A stretch of 64,000 bases of DNA from DATAEE01 sp963725145 (GTDB lineage Bacteria; Acidobacteriota; Vicinamibacteria; Vicinamibacterales; 2-12-FULL-66-21), in assembly GCA_963725145.1 (NCBI GenBank), contig CAVRXL010000001.1:1-64000 (forward strand), given 5' to 3'. This document shows positions 43,672 to 51,385 of this stretch, piece by piece. Position 1 is the first letter of the stretch. The number at the start of each line of letters is the position of its first letter. A program made the position numbers and the translations under genes. The notes under the pieces were generated by a model. That model did no database searches, was not told where the DNA came from, and worked only from the letters and a program-made list of their open reading frames with translations.

Positions 43672-44395
43672 CGCCGGGCCGGCCCGCGGCAGATTCGCGA
43701 CAACGCGCTGGACAATGGTCAGCGCCGCCGGCCACCGGTCCGACCCCCACGCCGCCGGAGCGTTGGCCGAGCTCTGCCAGATCTACTGGCCGCCACTCTA
43801 CAGCTACCTGCGGGGACACGGCCACGACCCCGACGAGGCGCAGGATCTGACCCAGGGATTCTTTGCTCGTCTATTGGAACGGCAGGGCCTCCGGACAGCC
43901 GATCCGGGGCGAGGGCGGTTTCGTGGATTCCTCCTCACCGCCCTCAAGCGGTACGTCGTCAACGAGCACGAGCGCGCAACCGCGGTGCGGCGCGGAGGAC
44001 GGCACGTCCGCCTCTCGCTCGATTTCGAGGAGGCGGAGCGCACGTATGCTCTCGACCGCCGCAACGACGACACGCCGGAGCGTGTGTTCGCTCGCAAGTG
44101 GGCGGTCATCACGCTCGACCGCGCGCTCCAGCGCCTGCGCGAGGAATGTCATCAGGCGGGCAAGAGCTCCGTGGCGGACGTGCTCCTGCCGTACCTGACC
44201 GACACCGGTGAATTGCCCGCGTACCGTGCGGTCGCCGCCCAGCTCGAGCTGACCGAAGGGGCCGTCAAGGTCGCGGTGCACCGGCTTCGACAGCGGTTCA
44301 GCGCGATCCTGCGCCTCGAAATCGGCGAAACGGTGCTGCGAGCGGACGAAGTCGATGATGAGATGCGCGAGCTGCTTCGCGCGGTTTCGGCGTGA
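43646..44395 (+). CDS. ECF-like sigma factor of the Planctomycetes/Acidobacteria type
   Basis: The sigma-like protein includes RFATTRWTMVSAAGHRSD, LAELCQIYWPPLYSYLRGHG, DEAQDLTQGFFARLLERQGL, GRGRFRGFLLTALKRYVVNE and a C-terminal region 4 (YRAVAAQLELTEGAVKVAVH, RLRQRFSAILRLEIGETV). The TTRWT...G motif and the DLTQGFF signature mark an ECF-like group usually linked to Ser/Thr kinases. I start at GTG 43646, inside the kinase gene's last codons; ATG 43714 is an alternative that would drop the TTRWT motif. Overlap with the kinase suggests coupled translation and that the kinase controls this sigma factor. Confidence 0.85.
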   Translation: MRASRCWRDAGPARGRFATTRWTMVSAAGHRSDPHAAGALAELCQIYWPPLYSYLRGHGHDPDEAQDLTQGFFARLLERQGLRTADPGRGRFRGFLLTALKRYVVNEHERATAVRRGGRHVRLSLDFEEAERTYALDRRNDDTPERVFARKWAVITLDRALQRLREECHQAGKSSVADVLLPYLTDTGELPAYRAVAAQLELTEGAVKVAVHRLRQRFSAILRLEIGETVLRADEVDDEMRELLRAVSA

Positions 44396-44404
44396 GTCTG
44401 CGCT

Positions 44405-45130
44405 GTGGCCTGCACCCGTCACCGCATCGCGACGACCCACCGCGGCTACTGCGCGGCGTGCCTCCTCGAAGAGGCGCTGGCGCCGGCAGAGGCGGTCGCA
44501 CCGACGTCGATGGTGGCGACGGATGAGAAGCATCGCGGGGGAACAAGGCAACTCACGATTCAAGTGCCGCTCGGCGAGAGCGCTTCCGCCTCCGTGTTTC
44601 TCGTGAAAGGCGAGGGCCCGGCCCTCCGGCTTCTGAGATTAAAAACCTGGCGCAGGCCGGCACCGGCAGGGTTCCTGGCGCGATTTCACGAACTGCAGGC
44701 GCGGCTCGAAGACTGGGCCTCGGAGGGCATCGTCCCCCCGTTGGCCGCCAGCGTAGACGCCACCGGCTGCCCGTCGGTACTGTGTGAGTTCAGACAGGGC
44801 GTTCCGATCCTGGATTCTGTCAGGTCCGGTCGGCTCGATCCGGAGGATGCGATTGCGCGCCTCACGCCCCTCATCGCATTGACGCATAGGGCTCATGCCC
44901 TCGGCCTGGTCCATGGGTCTATCGTGCCCGGCAACGTGATCGTCCAGCGGGATTCTGCTTCGGCCTTCCTGCTCGATTTTGGCCTCGCCCCACTATTCGG
45001 AGTGCCCGTCAATGAGGTGGCCTTCGCGTCCGCCGACCTCGCCGGATTTGCGGCGCTCACACGCACTCTACAGGGACTGCCTCTCCGCTTCCGGCCCGCC
45101 ACGACTGTAACCTTCCGCGCGTTTTCCTGA
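44405..45130 (+). CDS. Pseudokinase-like protein
   Basis: GTG 44405 starts a 241-residue protein, 9 bases after the sigma-factor stop. A Cys pair near the start (GYCAACLLEEAL) resembles the small zinc-binding lead-in of kinases found after such sigma factors. The kinase fold is recognisable but inactive by sequence: the catalytic loop is LVHGSIVPGNVIVQRDSASA, with H-G-S in place of H-R-D, and the metal motif reads LLDFGLAPLFG. The protein stops soon after, missing the C-lobe helices. It may be an adaptor that binds the upstream kinase or sigma factor, or a degenerating kinase. Confidence 0.75.
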   Translation: MACTRHRIATTHRGYCAACLLEEALAPAEAVAPTSMVATDEKHRGGTRQLTIQVPLGESASASVFLVKGEGPALRLLRLKTWRRPAPAGFLARFHELQARLEDWASEGIVPPLAASVDATGCPSVLCEFRQGVPILDSVRSGRLDPEDAIARLTPLIALTHRAHALGLVHGSIVPGNVIVQRDSASAFLLDFGLAPLFGVPVNEVAFASADLAGFAALTRTLQGLPLRFRPATTVTFRAFS

Positions 45131-45176
45131 AGTACCTCATGAGCGCAGCCAACACCGCGCGTATCAGGAGGACACC

Positions 45177-46143
45177 ATGAGAGTCCGGACGACCGCGTTT
45201 CTCGCGTCGGCAGCAGTGCTGGCCGCCGCCACCGTCGCTGTTGCCACTGCAGCGCACGCGCCCTTCGCGCGCATCGTGGTTTTCGGAACCAGTTTGTCTG
45301 ATCCGGGTAACGCCTTCGCCCTGTGGGGAGGCACGAACACCCCGCCCGACTACCTGTTGGATCCGTTCCTCGTTCCCAGCGCGCCGTACGCCCGGGGCGG
45401 CCACCACTTCAGCAATGGGGCAACATGGATCGAGCAGTTTGCACGATCCGTGGGCCTTGCAGGCAGTGTCAAGCCCGCATTCCGGGCATCAGACACCGAG
45501 GCCACGAAACTACGCGGTGGGCGCCGCGCGGGCCTACGAGGACGGCATCAACCTCAACTTGCCGGCGCAGGTGGACGCGTTTCTCCAGCAGTCCGGCGGC
45601 GTCGCCCCGTCCGATGGCCTGTACATCATCGAAATGGGCGGTAATGACATCCGCGACGCTCTTGTCGCGTTCGCGGGCGGTGGTAATGGCGGCCCCATCC
45701 TCCAGGCCGCCAACGTGTCGATCGCCAACAGCATCGGAGCGCTCTACGTCGCGGGCGCGAGGAACTTTCTCGTCTGGCGGGCCCCGAACGTCGCGCTGAC
45801 GCCCGCAATCCGCACGCTGGACAGAGTCAATCCCGGCGCGGCGCAGCTGGCGACGCAGCTAACGCAAGGCTTCAACGCAGGTCTCGACGGTGTTGTGGCG
45901 CAGCTCTCGGGACTTCCAGGAATCGGCATCGTACGGCTCGATGCGTACCGGATGCTCAACGACCTCGTGGCGCACCCGGCGGCGTTTGGTTTGACCGATG
46001 TGACGACGGCCTGCATCACGCCGAACATTCCGCCCTTCAAATGCGAGCGTCCCGACGAGTTCCTCTTTTGGGACGGCATTCATCCGAGCAAAGCCGTACA
46101 CGCCATCACCGCGCAGGAAGCGGCCTCCGCTCTGGCGCGCTGA
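45177..46143 (+). CDS. Secreted GDSL/SGNH hydrolase, one frameshift
   Basis: A signal peptide (TTAFLASAAVLAAATVAVAT) leads into block I, RIVVFGTSLSDPGNAFALWG, where Ser of GTSLSD is the nucleophile. A base is gained near 45508. The next frame gives NYAVGAARAYEDGINLNLPA, block III YIIEMGGNDIRDAL (G-x-N-D) and block V FLFWDGIHPSKAVHAITAQE (D-x-x-H). With the shift repaired the protein is ~321 residues, typical of plant-type and bacterial GDSL esterases. It would hydrolyse esters outside the cell. SD-like AGGAGG precedes the ATG. A hairpin follows the stop. Confidence 0.82.
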
Positions 46144-46155
46144 CCGGTCACGCCC

Positions 46156-46194
46156 GACAGGAGGGGCGGCCACCGGGCCGCCCGCCTCCTTGTC
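46156..46194. terminator. Strong hairpin after the GDSL gene
   Basis: GACAGGAGGGGCGGCC, a short loop (ACCGG) and GGCCGCCCGCCTCCTTGTC form a long stem with one small bulge, starting 13 bases past the stop codon. No T-run follows, so it may terminate weakly or stabilise the 3' end. Confidence 0.6.
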
Positions 46195-46231
46195 CTCGCT
46201 GATTCTGCTGCACTGGCCGCGGAATCTGATG

Positions 46232-46436
46232 CGCCTCACGGCTGACCGAGTACGGCGTGCCACTCTCACAGACCAGGGAGCTGCTCGGCCATGCGTCGAT
46301 TGTGACGACAGAGCGGTACGACAATCAGCGGCCCGAAGCCTTGATGGCGGCGGCGAATCGGTTGGAGACGGGGGACCTTTCACATTCCCTTAACATTCGA
46401 GCGTCTCCTGTTTCTCGCCACTTCAGTGAGCAGTAG
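46232..46436 (+). pseudogene. Tyrosine recombinase (integrase) C-terminal remnant
   Basis: The frame ASRLTEYGVPLSQTRELLGH then ASIVTTERYDNQRPEALMAA reads to a TAG at 46434-46436. It contains the end of the catalytic domain: L-L-G-H (box II His region) and the nucleophile Tyr in TTERYDNQ. The Arg of box I and everything before it are missing: an in-frame TGA lies just upstream and the preceding text is not homologous. The remnant lies 1.5 kb from the tRNA-His gene and supports an integrase-mediated origin for the island. Confidence 0.75.
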
Positions 46437-46453
46437 AAGGCGCGGAACGCCGT

Positions 46454-46903
46454 TCAGGGCTTCTCGCGCTTGAACGAGATGAGGACATACCCGGACCCGC
46501 TGGTTGCCTCGAACGCGGCGGGCCGGCCTTTGTCCAGGTTCGCTGCGTTGTCACATATCGTCAGCGTGTCGCCGTCCAAGGCATAGATGCCCTTCCACGC
46601 CTTCCCCTTCAGGGCCCCTTCCGTATGCTCGAAGTCAATGACTGCTGGCTTCGCGCTCTGGTCCACCCGGACGGTTCCTGCGTGGAGGGGCTTCCCGTCC
46701 TTGGACTGGATCCGAAACTGGTTGCCGGTAAAGGAGAGCCGATGTCCGACAACGTCGTCGGCTGTTTTGCCGTCGCGTTCCGCCTGTGTTGCCGTCCAGG
46801 TTCCTTGCAGTTTCTTGTCGGCTTCCTCGGCCGGTGGCGCGAAGGCAGAAACGAGCCCGGTCCCGAGCATCAACCAGCACATCGCCGAGGTCAGCCGGTG
46901 CAT
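46454..46903 (-). CDS. Secreted TIGR03067-like protein
   Basis: ATG 46903 starts a signal peptide (HRLTSAMCWLMLGTGLVSAF). The mature part reads DKKLQGTWTATQAERDGKTA, RLSFTGNQFRIQSKDGKPLH, KAWKGIYALDGDTLTICDNA and a C-terminal GSGYVLISFKREKP. That is the lipocalin-like TIGR03067 pattern, widespread in Planctomycetes and sporadic elsewhere, which fits horizontal origin of the island. A longer frame to 47122 has no signal peptide at its start. Function unknown. Confidence 0.8.
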   Translation of the reverse strand: MHRLTSAMCWLMLGTGLVSAFAPPAEEADKKLQGTWTATQAERDGKTADDVVGHRLSFTGNQFRIQSKDGKPLHAGTVRVDQSAKPAVIDFEHTEGALKGKAWKGIYALDGDTLTICDNAANLDKGRPAAFEATSGSGYVLISFKREKP

Positions 46904-46955
46904 GACATTTCTCCGTGATGACGAGTGAGGGCGCTTCCTCGCCCGACTTGCGGGG

Positions 46956-47762
46956 TTATGCCGTCTTCTCGGCGAGATAAGAGAACCGCGAGACACGGCG
47001 CTCGGCCGAAAGCCGGTGCACGCAGGCCAGAAAACGCTGCAAGCCTGCAAAATTCGCCTCACCTTCCCGCTCCACAAGCTCGCTCCGATGCCGTTCCCGG
47101 GCGGCGTGCCAGCGCTGCGCAATCATCTCGGCCGCTCCCGTCACATCCTCGGCACCAAGCAGCGTGAGGCCCGCGCGGGCGATGAGTCGCTCATTCTCTC
47201 CGGGAGGCAGGAACAGGTAGAACCCAATCGAGCTCCGAAGGGCCAGCTCCTCCTGTGACACAAGACCCGTGATGATCATCCCGTCCGTGAAAAGGATGCG
47301 CCCATGCGGCCGCAATACGCGGCGCCAGTCGCCGAGTACGTTCAACCGATCCGCGATGTGGCACATCGCATCGTTCGAGAGAACCGCGTCGAACGTGGCG
47401 GTCGGAAACGGAAGCGGCTTACTCGCATCCACGGTTTGAAACGTAACGCGATCTGTGACGCCTCGCGCCGCGGCCAGGCGCTCTCCGTTGCGCACGCCGT
47501 GTTCGTTGATATCGACACCGGTGACGCGGCAGCCACGTTCAGATGCCAGGTAGACGGCCGGGCCGCCAGAGCCGCTTCCGACTTCCAGCACATGACTGCG
47601 GTCGCGCACATGAACCTGGTCGGCGAATCGAAGCCATTCCGCCGCAGTCAGCCAACTACTTTGCCCAATATCTTCCCCGAACGCCTGATGCCGGATCGCG
47701 GCCTCGGCGCGACTCGCGAAGTCCCCGTAGACGTTGTTGTAGAGATCCACCACCTCAGCCAT
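46956..47762 (-). CDS. Class I SAM-dependent methyltransferase
   Basis: A 268-residue cytoplasmic enzyme. SAM motif I is HVLEVGSGSGGPAVYLASER (residues ~58-77), motif II VTGVDINEHGV, motif IV FDAVLSNDAMCHIADRL, and post-I helix HGRILFTDGMIITGLVSQEE. The pattern is that of small-molecule methyltransferases of the UbiE/sarcosine-dimethylglycine type, where N-D-A-M-C-H-I lines the active site. The C-terminal ~90 residues are helical and family-specific. It lies at the right end of the island next to tRNA-His; substrate unknown. Confidence 0.85.
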   Translation of the reverse strand: MAEVVDLYNNVYGDFASRAEAAIRHQAFGEDIGQSSWLTAAEWLRFADQVHVRDRSHVLEVGSGSGGPAVYLASERGCRVTGVDINEHGVRNGERLAAARGVTDRVTFQTVDASKPLPFPTATFDAVLSNDAMCHIADRLNVLGDWRRVLRPHGRILFTDGMIITGLVSQEELALRSSIGFYLFLPPGENERLIARAGLTLLGAEDVTGAAEMIAQRWHAARERHRSELVEREGEANFAGLQRFLACVHRLSAERRVSRFSYLAEKTA

Positions 47763-47944
47763 GGTGCCTCCGTACCCTTCGCGCTCTGCTCGACGCTTGG
47801 CGTCGGTGGTCGTAGGTTACCCGCAAAACGATCGGAGACGGGAGAATCTCCGCTTCGGGCTCGAGCGCCGACGAACACGCTGCGCATGGCTCGAGCGAGC
47901 CCGAAATTGACGCCAATCGTTGTTGAAGATCAGAACTGGAAATC

Positions 47945-48020
47945 TGGGGTGAGTGACGGGGATTGAACCCGCGACTTCCGGAGCCACAGTCCGGCGCTCT
48001 ACCACTGAGCTACACTCACC
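47945..48020 (-). tRNA. trnH: tRNA-His (anticodon GUG)
   Basis: The minus strand reads G(-1), GTGAGTG acceptor, D-arm AGCTCAGTGGTAGAGC, anticodon stem CCGGA with loop CTGTGGC (anticodon GTG), T-arm CGCGG-GTTCAAT-CCCCG and acceptor CACTCAC, then C73 and CCA. The extra 5' G opposite C73 is the histidine identity element. Its 3' end is duplicated at 40540-40573. Confidence 0.96.
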
Positions 48021-48135
48021 ACACCTGACGGGCCAGGACCGGCCCGAGGAAACACCGATTTTAACACGGCCGTCCGCGCACCTCGGCCCCGGCGCCGGCA
48101 GCCGCAGCCGGCACGCGCGATCACGTCGAGTCCGC

Positions 48136-48504
48136 TCAGCGAAGCAGACGCGTCAGGATGGAGACGAGCGCGCCGGCCGCCGCATCGGTCTTGGACAGGA
48201 ATGCGGAGACTCCTGCGGCGAACGCTTTGTCCCGGAGAGAAGGATCGTCCTGACTGGTCATCAGCACGATGGGGATCTCTGGATGGCGCCGGTGGATCTC
48301 GATCGAGGCCGAAATGCCGTCCAGACCGCGAAGACTCACATCCGAGAGAACGACATCGGGCCGCAGATGGGTGACCTGCTCGATCAGCATCACGCCGTCG
48401 GCAACCACGTCCACGACATCGAAGTCGTCCCTGAGCACCCGTGTGAGGGCCGCAGCGACGGCGGTGTCGTCTTCTGCCAAAAGTACCTTCGGAGTTGCAG
48501 CCAT
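48136..48504 (-). CDS. Single-domain response regulator (REC)
   Basis: From ATG 48504 (MAATPKVLLAEDDTAVAAAL) the 122 residues are a stand-alone receiver domain. The acidic pair is in AEDD, the phospho-acceptor Asp in DVVLSDVSLRGLDGI, the Thr/Ser switch in IVLMTSQDDPS and the conserved Lys in SAFLSKTDAAAGALV. No output domain is present, so it likely acts by protein contact or feeds a phosphorelay. The upstream frame to 48651 is not homologous. No kinase gene is adjacent. Confidence 0.88.
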   Translation of the reverse strand: MAATPKVLLAEDDTAVAAALTRVLRDDFDVVDVVADGVMLIEQVTHLRPDVVLSDVSLRGLDGISASIEIHRRHPEIPIVLMTSQDDPSLRDKAFAAGVSAFLSKTDAAAGALVSILTRLLR

Positions 48505-48710
48505 TCGGCTCTGTTCCTTGGGCTGAAAACGCAAGTTTTTTCCGCGGGCCAGCTCATGAGGCTCCTCCGGACCCTTGGCGCGACCGGCAGGGTTCGGTCG
48601 CTTATCAGGAAATGGGCTGCGTAGGGGTGCTCTAAATACAGTGGAAAACACACCTCAGCCGTGCCTGGCCGAGCTCAGGCGGTCTGTCGCGCGCAACCAG
48701 GATGCGGTGA

Positions 48711-49223
48711 CTAAGTCAGAACCTTGACGTACTCGAACAGCGGCATGCCGAAGAACTCGCTGACGCGACCCGACAGGCGATACCCGTGCTTCTCGTAGAA
48801 GCGCGTGGCGCGCTCGAGCGGCTCGGTCGTGTCGAGCGTCACGAGCGAGCAGCCTTTGCCTCGAAGCTCCCGCTCAACCGCATCTAACAGGACCGCCGCG
48901 ACGCCTGCTCCCTGCCACGTCGGAAGGACCGCCATGCCGCGCAGATGGCCGACACCCGCGCTCGCGACCGCGCACGCGATCGTCCCCAGGATCTCGCCGC
49001 CAGGATTCACCGCGACGAGGACGGACATCGATGTCATCCGCTCCTGAATCGTTTCAGGGTTGAGTGTGGTGTCGCGATAGCCGTCCGGTGTGTAGCGGCT
49101 TCGATAGGGTTCGAAGGCCGCCTGCAGGCAGGCGAGAATAGCGCCCGCATCGTTCGGCGTGGCGTTCCGGATCGTGAACGGCGGCGCGGTCACCCACGCA
49201 TCATCACATGATCGAGTCGCCAT
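48711..49223 (-). CDS. GNAT-family N-acetyltransferase
   Basis: A 170-residue single GNAT domain: PFTIRNATPNDAGAILACLQ (motif C), LGTIACAVASAGVGHLRGMA, the acetyl-CoA pyrophosphate loop VLPTWQGAGVAAVLLDAVER (Q/R-x-x-G-x-G/A variant), and DTTEPLERATRFYEKHGYRL (motif B). GAGGAAG lies 7 bases before ATG 49223. The substrate (amino group of a small molecule or protein) is unknown. It stands alone between the response regulator and IS110. Confidence 0.88.
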   Translation of the reverse strand: MATRSCDDAWVTAPPFTIRNATPNDAGAILACLQAAFEPYRSRYTPDGYRDTTLNPETIQERMTSMSVLVAVNPGGEILGTIACAVASAGVGHLRGMAVLPTWQGAGVAAVLLDAVERELRGKGCSLVTLDTTEPLERATRFYEKHGYRLSGRVSEFFGMPLFEYVKVLT

Positions 49224-49479
49224 CTAGCTTCCTCTGTGCCTTCTATGAAGCGGTCACTCCACGTCAAGTCTCATGTCGTCGGCGAGCCACGAGGTCGTGT
49301 GCATGGGGCCGGGGGGCGAAGCCGGGCGGCCTTCTATTCGCGCTCATGTGCCCTCGGTGACGAAGGCGGCGCAGCATGCGATACGCGGGGTGCGTCGCTA
49401 TCTCGGTGACGATGGTCGAAGCCACCGCGGCACAGAACGCGCTTACACCCCTTCTCGTGGCTCGCTCGCGAGCCTGCTC
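49224..49479. other. Intergenic region 3' of the IS110 transposase
   Basis: No gene is supported; several short forward frames are shadows. It should contain the right end of the IS110 element, but that family lacks terminal inverted repeats and the boundary cannot be placed by eye. Confidence 0.4.
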
Positions 49480-50496
49480 CTATGCGGCGGCCAAGGTCGC
49501 GGCGTCAAACACCGACTGATCGCGCCAGAGCGCATACAGGATGCGACTCAAGCGTCGCGCCAGGGCGACGACCGCAATGCGTCGACCGCGGCGACTGGCC
49601 AGGCGCTCGACCCAGGCGCGCAACGTGGCACTCGCCTTACTGCGCCAACACGCCCACGCCGCCTGCACCAGCAGGCTGCGGAGCTCGCGCGGGCCGGCTT
49701 TCGTAATATGCCCGCGATGGCGGCGCTCCGCCGAACTGTCTTCGCGGGGCACGAGGCCGATCGCGGCACTGACCTGGCCGGCCGACGAGAAGCGCGCGAC
49801 GTCATCCACAAACGCGCGAAACGTCAGCGCGACGACTGGCCCGACCCCTGGGACGCTCTGCAACCGCAGCACGATCGGATCGGCGTCGGCCTGCGTCTGC
49901 AGCCGGACATTCATCTCAGCGATCTCGGTCGTCAACGTCGACACCGTCCGACGGAGCGGGGCGATCGTCTCCGCCAGATCGGCGGGCAGCACCAGCTGCG
50001 CCAGCCGGCGCGGCACGCGCTCGCTGCTGCCCGATGCCAGCCGGTAGCCCGATTGCCGGAGTAACGACCGGATCAGCGCAATCGTCCCCGAGCGCATCTG
50101 CACCAGCAGTCGGCGACTCCGCAGCGTCCGCCGCAGCGCCCGCTGCGCCGCCGACACCCGATGGGTCGCCCGATACCAGCCCCGCCGATTCGCCTCGGCG
50201 AGCGCCGCCACATCGCGCCGGTCCGTTTTGACCTTGCGGCGGATCTCCCCGTACATCGGCGCGTAATTCGGATCGGCCACGATCACCTCGTGCCCCGCCG
50301 TCTCCAGCGCCTGGGCGACCCACTCACTCTCGGTCCCGGTCTCGACCAGAATCCGCATCGGCCCGTGGCCGCTGAACACCGCGACGAGTCGCTCCGCGCT
50401 CGTCATGACCCGCTGCTCGCGCACGACCTGCCCGTCTGCGTCGATAATCCGAATGTGGCTATACCGCATGTGGAGATCGATGGCACCATAGACCAT
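49480..50496 (-). CDS. IS110-family transposase
   Basis: A 338-residue protein starting at ATG 50496 with AAGGAG upstream. The N-terminal RuvC-like DEDD domain has GAIDLHMRYSHIRIIDADG (first Asp), ILVETGTESEWVAQALETAG (Glu), and KVKTDRRDVAALAEANRRG (the D-R-x-D pair). The C-terminal Tnp_20 domain has LQSVPGVGPVVALTFRAFVD, FSSAGQVSAAIGLVPREDSS and GHITKAGPRELRSLLVQAAW, including the catalytic Ser region. No frame break: it may be active. A longer frame starting at 50559 would read through the structured leader. Confidence 0.93.
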   Translation of the reverse strand: MVYGAIDLHMRYSHIRIIDADGQVVREQRVMTSAERLVAVFSGHGPMRILVETGTESEWVAQALETAGHEVIVADPNYAPMYGEIRRKVKTDRRDVAALAEANRRGWYRATHRVSAAQRALRRTLRSRRLLVQMRSGTIALIRSLLRQSGYRLASGSSERVPRRLAQLVLPADLAETIAPLRRTVSTLTTEIAEMNVRLQTQADADPIVLRLQSVPGVGPVVALTFRAFVDDVARFSSAGQVSAAIGLVPREDSSAERRHRGHITKAGPRELRSLLVQAAWACWRSKASATLRAWVERLASRRGRRIAVVALARRLSRILYALWRDQSVFDAATLAAA

Positions 50497-50585
50497 GGCT
50501 GGCTGCTCCTTGTTGAGTGCCCTGTTTCCGCAGGGCGATACTCCGTTTGTGGAGCGCAAGCTACCACGCTAGGTAGCAGCCAGCC
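50497..50585 (-). ncRNA. Structured leader of IS110, candidate bridge RNA
   Basis: A 10-bp closing stem (GGCTGGCTGC at 50497-50506, GCAGCCAGCC at 50576-50585) encloses three hairpins: GCCCTG/CAGGGC (50519-50536, loop of 6), CTCC/GGAG (50541-50554) and GCTACC/GGTAGC (50560-50577). It ends at the transposase ATG and covers its ribosome-binding site. IS110 elements encode a bridge RNA in the non-coding end before the transposase, which specifies target and donor sites. The placement fits, but this segment is shorter than typical bridge RNAs and might instead be a translational control hairpin. Confidence 0.5.
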
Positions 50586-50731
50586 GCTTCATCTCATCTC
50601 TGTGTCTCATCGTCCCTGCCTTTCTCTGTACCTCATCCTCTCTCTGTGCCCTCGGGTCTTCGTCACCACTCCGTCAGGCCTTCGTCAACCCGCGACGAAA
50701 CCACCGCTTCCTGCGGCCCGTAGGACAGTAC

Positions 50732-51328
50732 ATGAAGCAAAAAACGCCTCGAGCCCTCGTGCTCATGATCGTGACAGCGATGTTCATCGCTGCGCCTGCT
50801 CTCGCGGCAGCGCAGCCCTCGGAGGATGCCCGCACGAACGACGACATCCAGCGGGCGCTCCTCCGGCTCCCCTACTACGGCGTCTTCGACTACCTGACGT
50901 ATCAGTACGACAAGGGTACGGTGACGCTCTCCGGGTACGTCTACCGGGCGACGCTCAAGAACGACGCCGTCAAGGCGGTCCAGCGGGTCTCGCGCGTGGA
51001 TCAGGTCGTGGACCAGATCGAGCTGCTGCCGGTCTCGCAGAACGACGACCGCATCCGGTGGTCCACCTACTATCGCATCTACGGCGATGCGTTCCTCTCG
51101 CGCTACGCGCCGGGCGGGGGGCTCGCGGGACGCCGGTTCTACGGGGCACGCTATCCCGGCTCCGAACCGTTCGGGTACTACCCGATTCACATCGTCGTGA
51201 AGCGCGGACGGACGATGCTTCTCGGCGTGGTGGACTCTGAATCCGATCGGACGGCGGCGGGATTCCGGGCGCGGGAAGTGCCCTTGACGTTCGGCGTCGA
51301 GAACGAGCTGCTCGTGGCGCGGAGGTAG
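50732..51328 (+). CDS. Secreted BON-domain protein
   Basis: A 198-residue protein with signal peptide (RALVLMIVTAMFIAAPALAA). BON domain at residues ~35-100 (DDIQRALLRLPYYGVFDYLT, GTVTLSGYVYRATLKNDAVK, VDQVVDQIELLPVSQNDD). A second BON-like part follows at ~120-195 (PIHIVVKRGRTMLLGVVDSE, VPLTFGVENELLV). BON domains bind phospholipid or assist envelope stability and osmotic stress tolerance. The gene ends inside a long hairpin shared with the convergent ku gene. Confidence 0.87.
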   Translation: MKQKTPRALVLMIVTAMFIAAPALAAAQPSEDARTNDDIQRALLRLPYYGVFDYLTYQYDKGTVTLSGYVYRATLKNDAVKAVQRVSRVDQVVDQIELLPVSQNDDRIRWSTYYRIYGDAFLSRYAPGGGLAGRRFYGARYPGSEPFGYYPIHIVVKRGRTMLLGVVDSESDRTAAGFRAREVPLTFGVENELLVARR

Positions 51329-51385
51329 GAAAAGGGGACAGCCACCCTCTTCAAGAAACGTAAAAAGGTGGCTGTCCCCTTTTCC
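51328..51385. terminator. Bidirectional hairpin between BON and ku genes
   Basis: GGAAAAGGGGACAGCCACC (51328-51346) and GGTGGCTGTCCCCTTTTCC (51367-51385) are perfect 19-base inverted repeats around a 20-base loop rich in A. Each arm ends in a run of A or T, so it can terminate transcription from both sides. The GGGGACAGCCACC core also occurs widely near REP-type elements of other bacteria. Confidence 0.85.

Larger units (their letters stand above)
40540..47978. mobile_element. Putative genomic island integrated at tRNA-His
   Basis: A 34-base direct repeat (TGGGGTGAGTGACGGGGATT followed by GAACCCGCGACTTC) marks both ends. At the right it is the 3' end of an intact tRNA-His gene and at the left it stands alone. 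This is what tyrosine-recombinase integration into a tRNA 3' end leaves behind. A C-terminal tyrosine-integrase fragment lies inside at 46232-46436. Cargo: kinase, sigma factor, pseudokinase, GDSL hydrolase, TIGR03067-like protein and methyltransferase. The integrase is broken, so the island is probably fixed. Confidence 0.6.
49480..50585 (-). mobile_element. IS110-family insertion sequence (minimal extent)
   Basis: Covers the intact DEDD transposase gene plus an 89-base structured leader upstream. True ends are unknown because IS110 elements have no terminal inverted repeats and no reliable target duplications. Only one copy is in the window. Confidence 0.75.

Noticed and set aside
48505..48651. 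Longer N-terminus for the response regulator
   Set aside because: The added residues are not similar to receiver domains and the normal REC start (PKVLLAEDD) follows ATG 48504.
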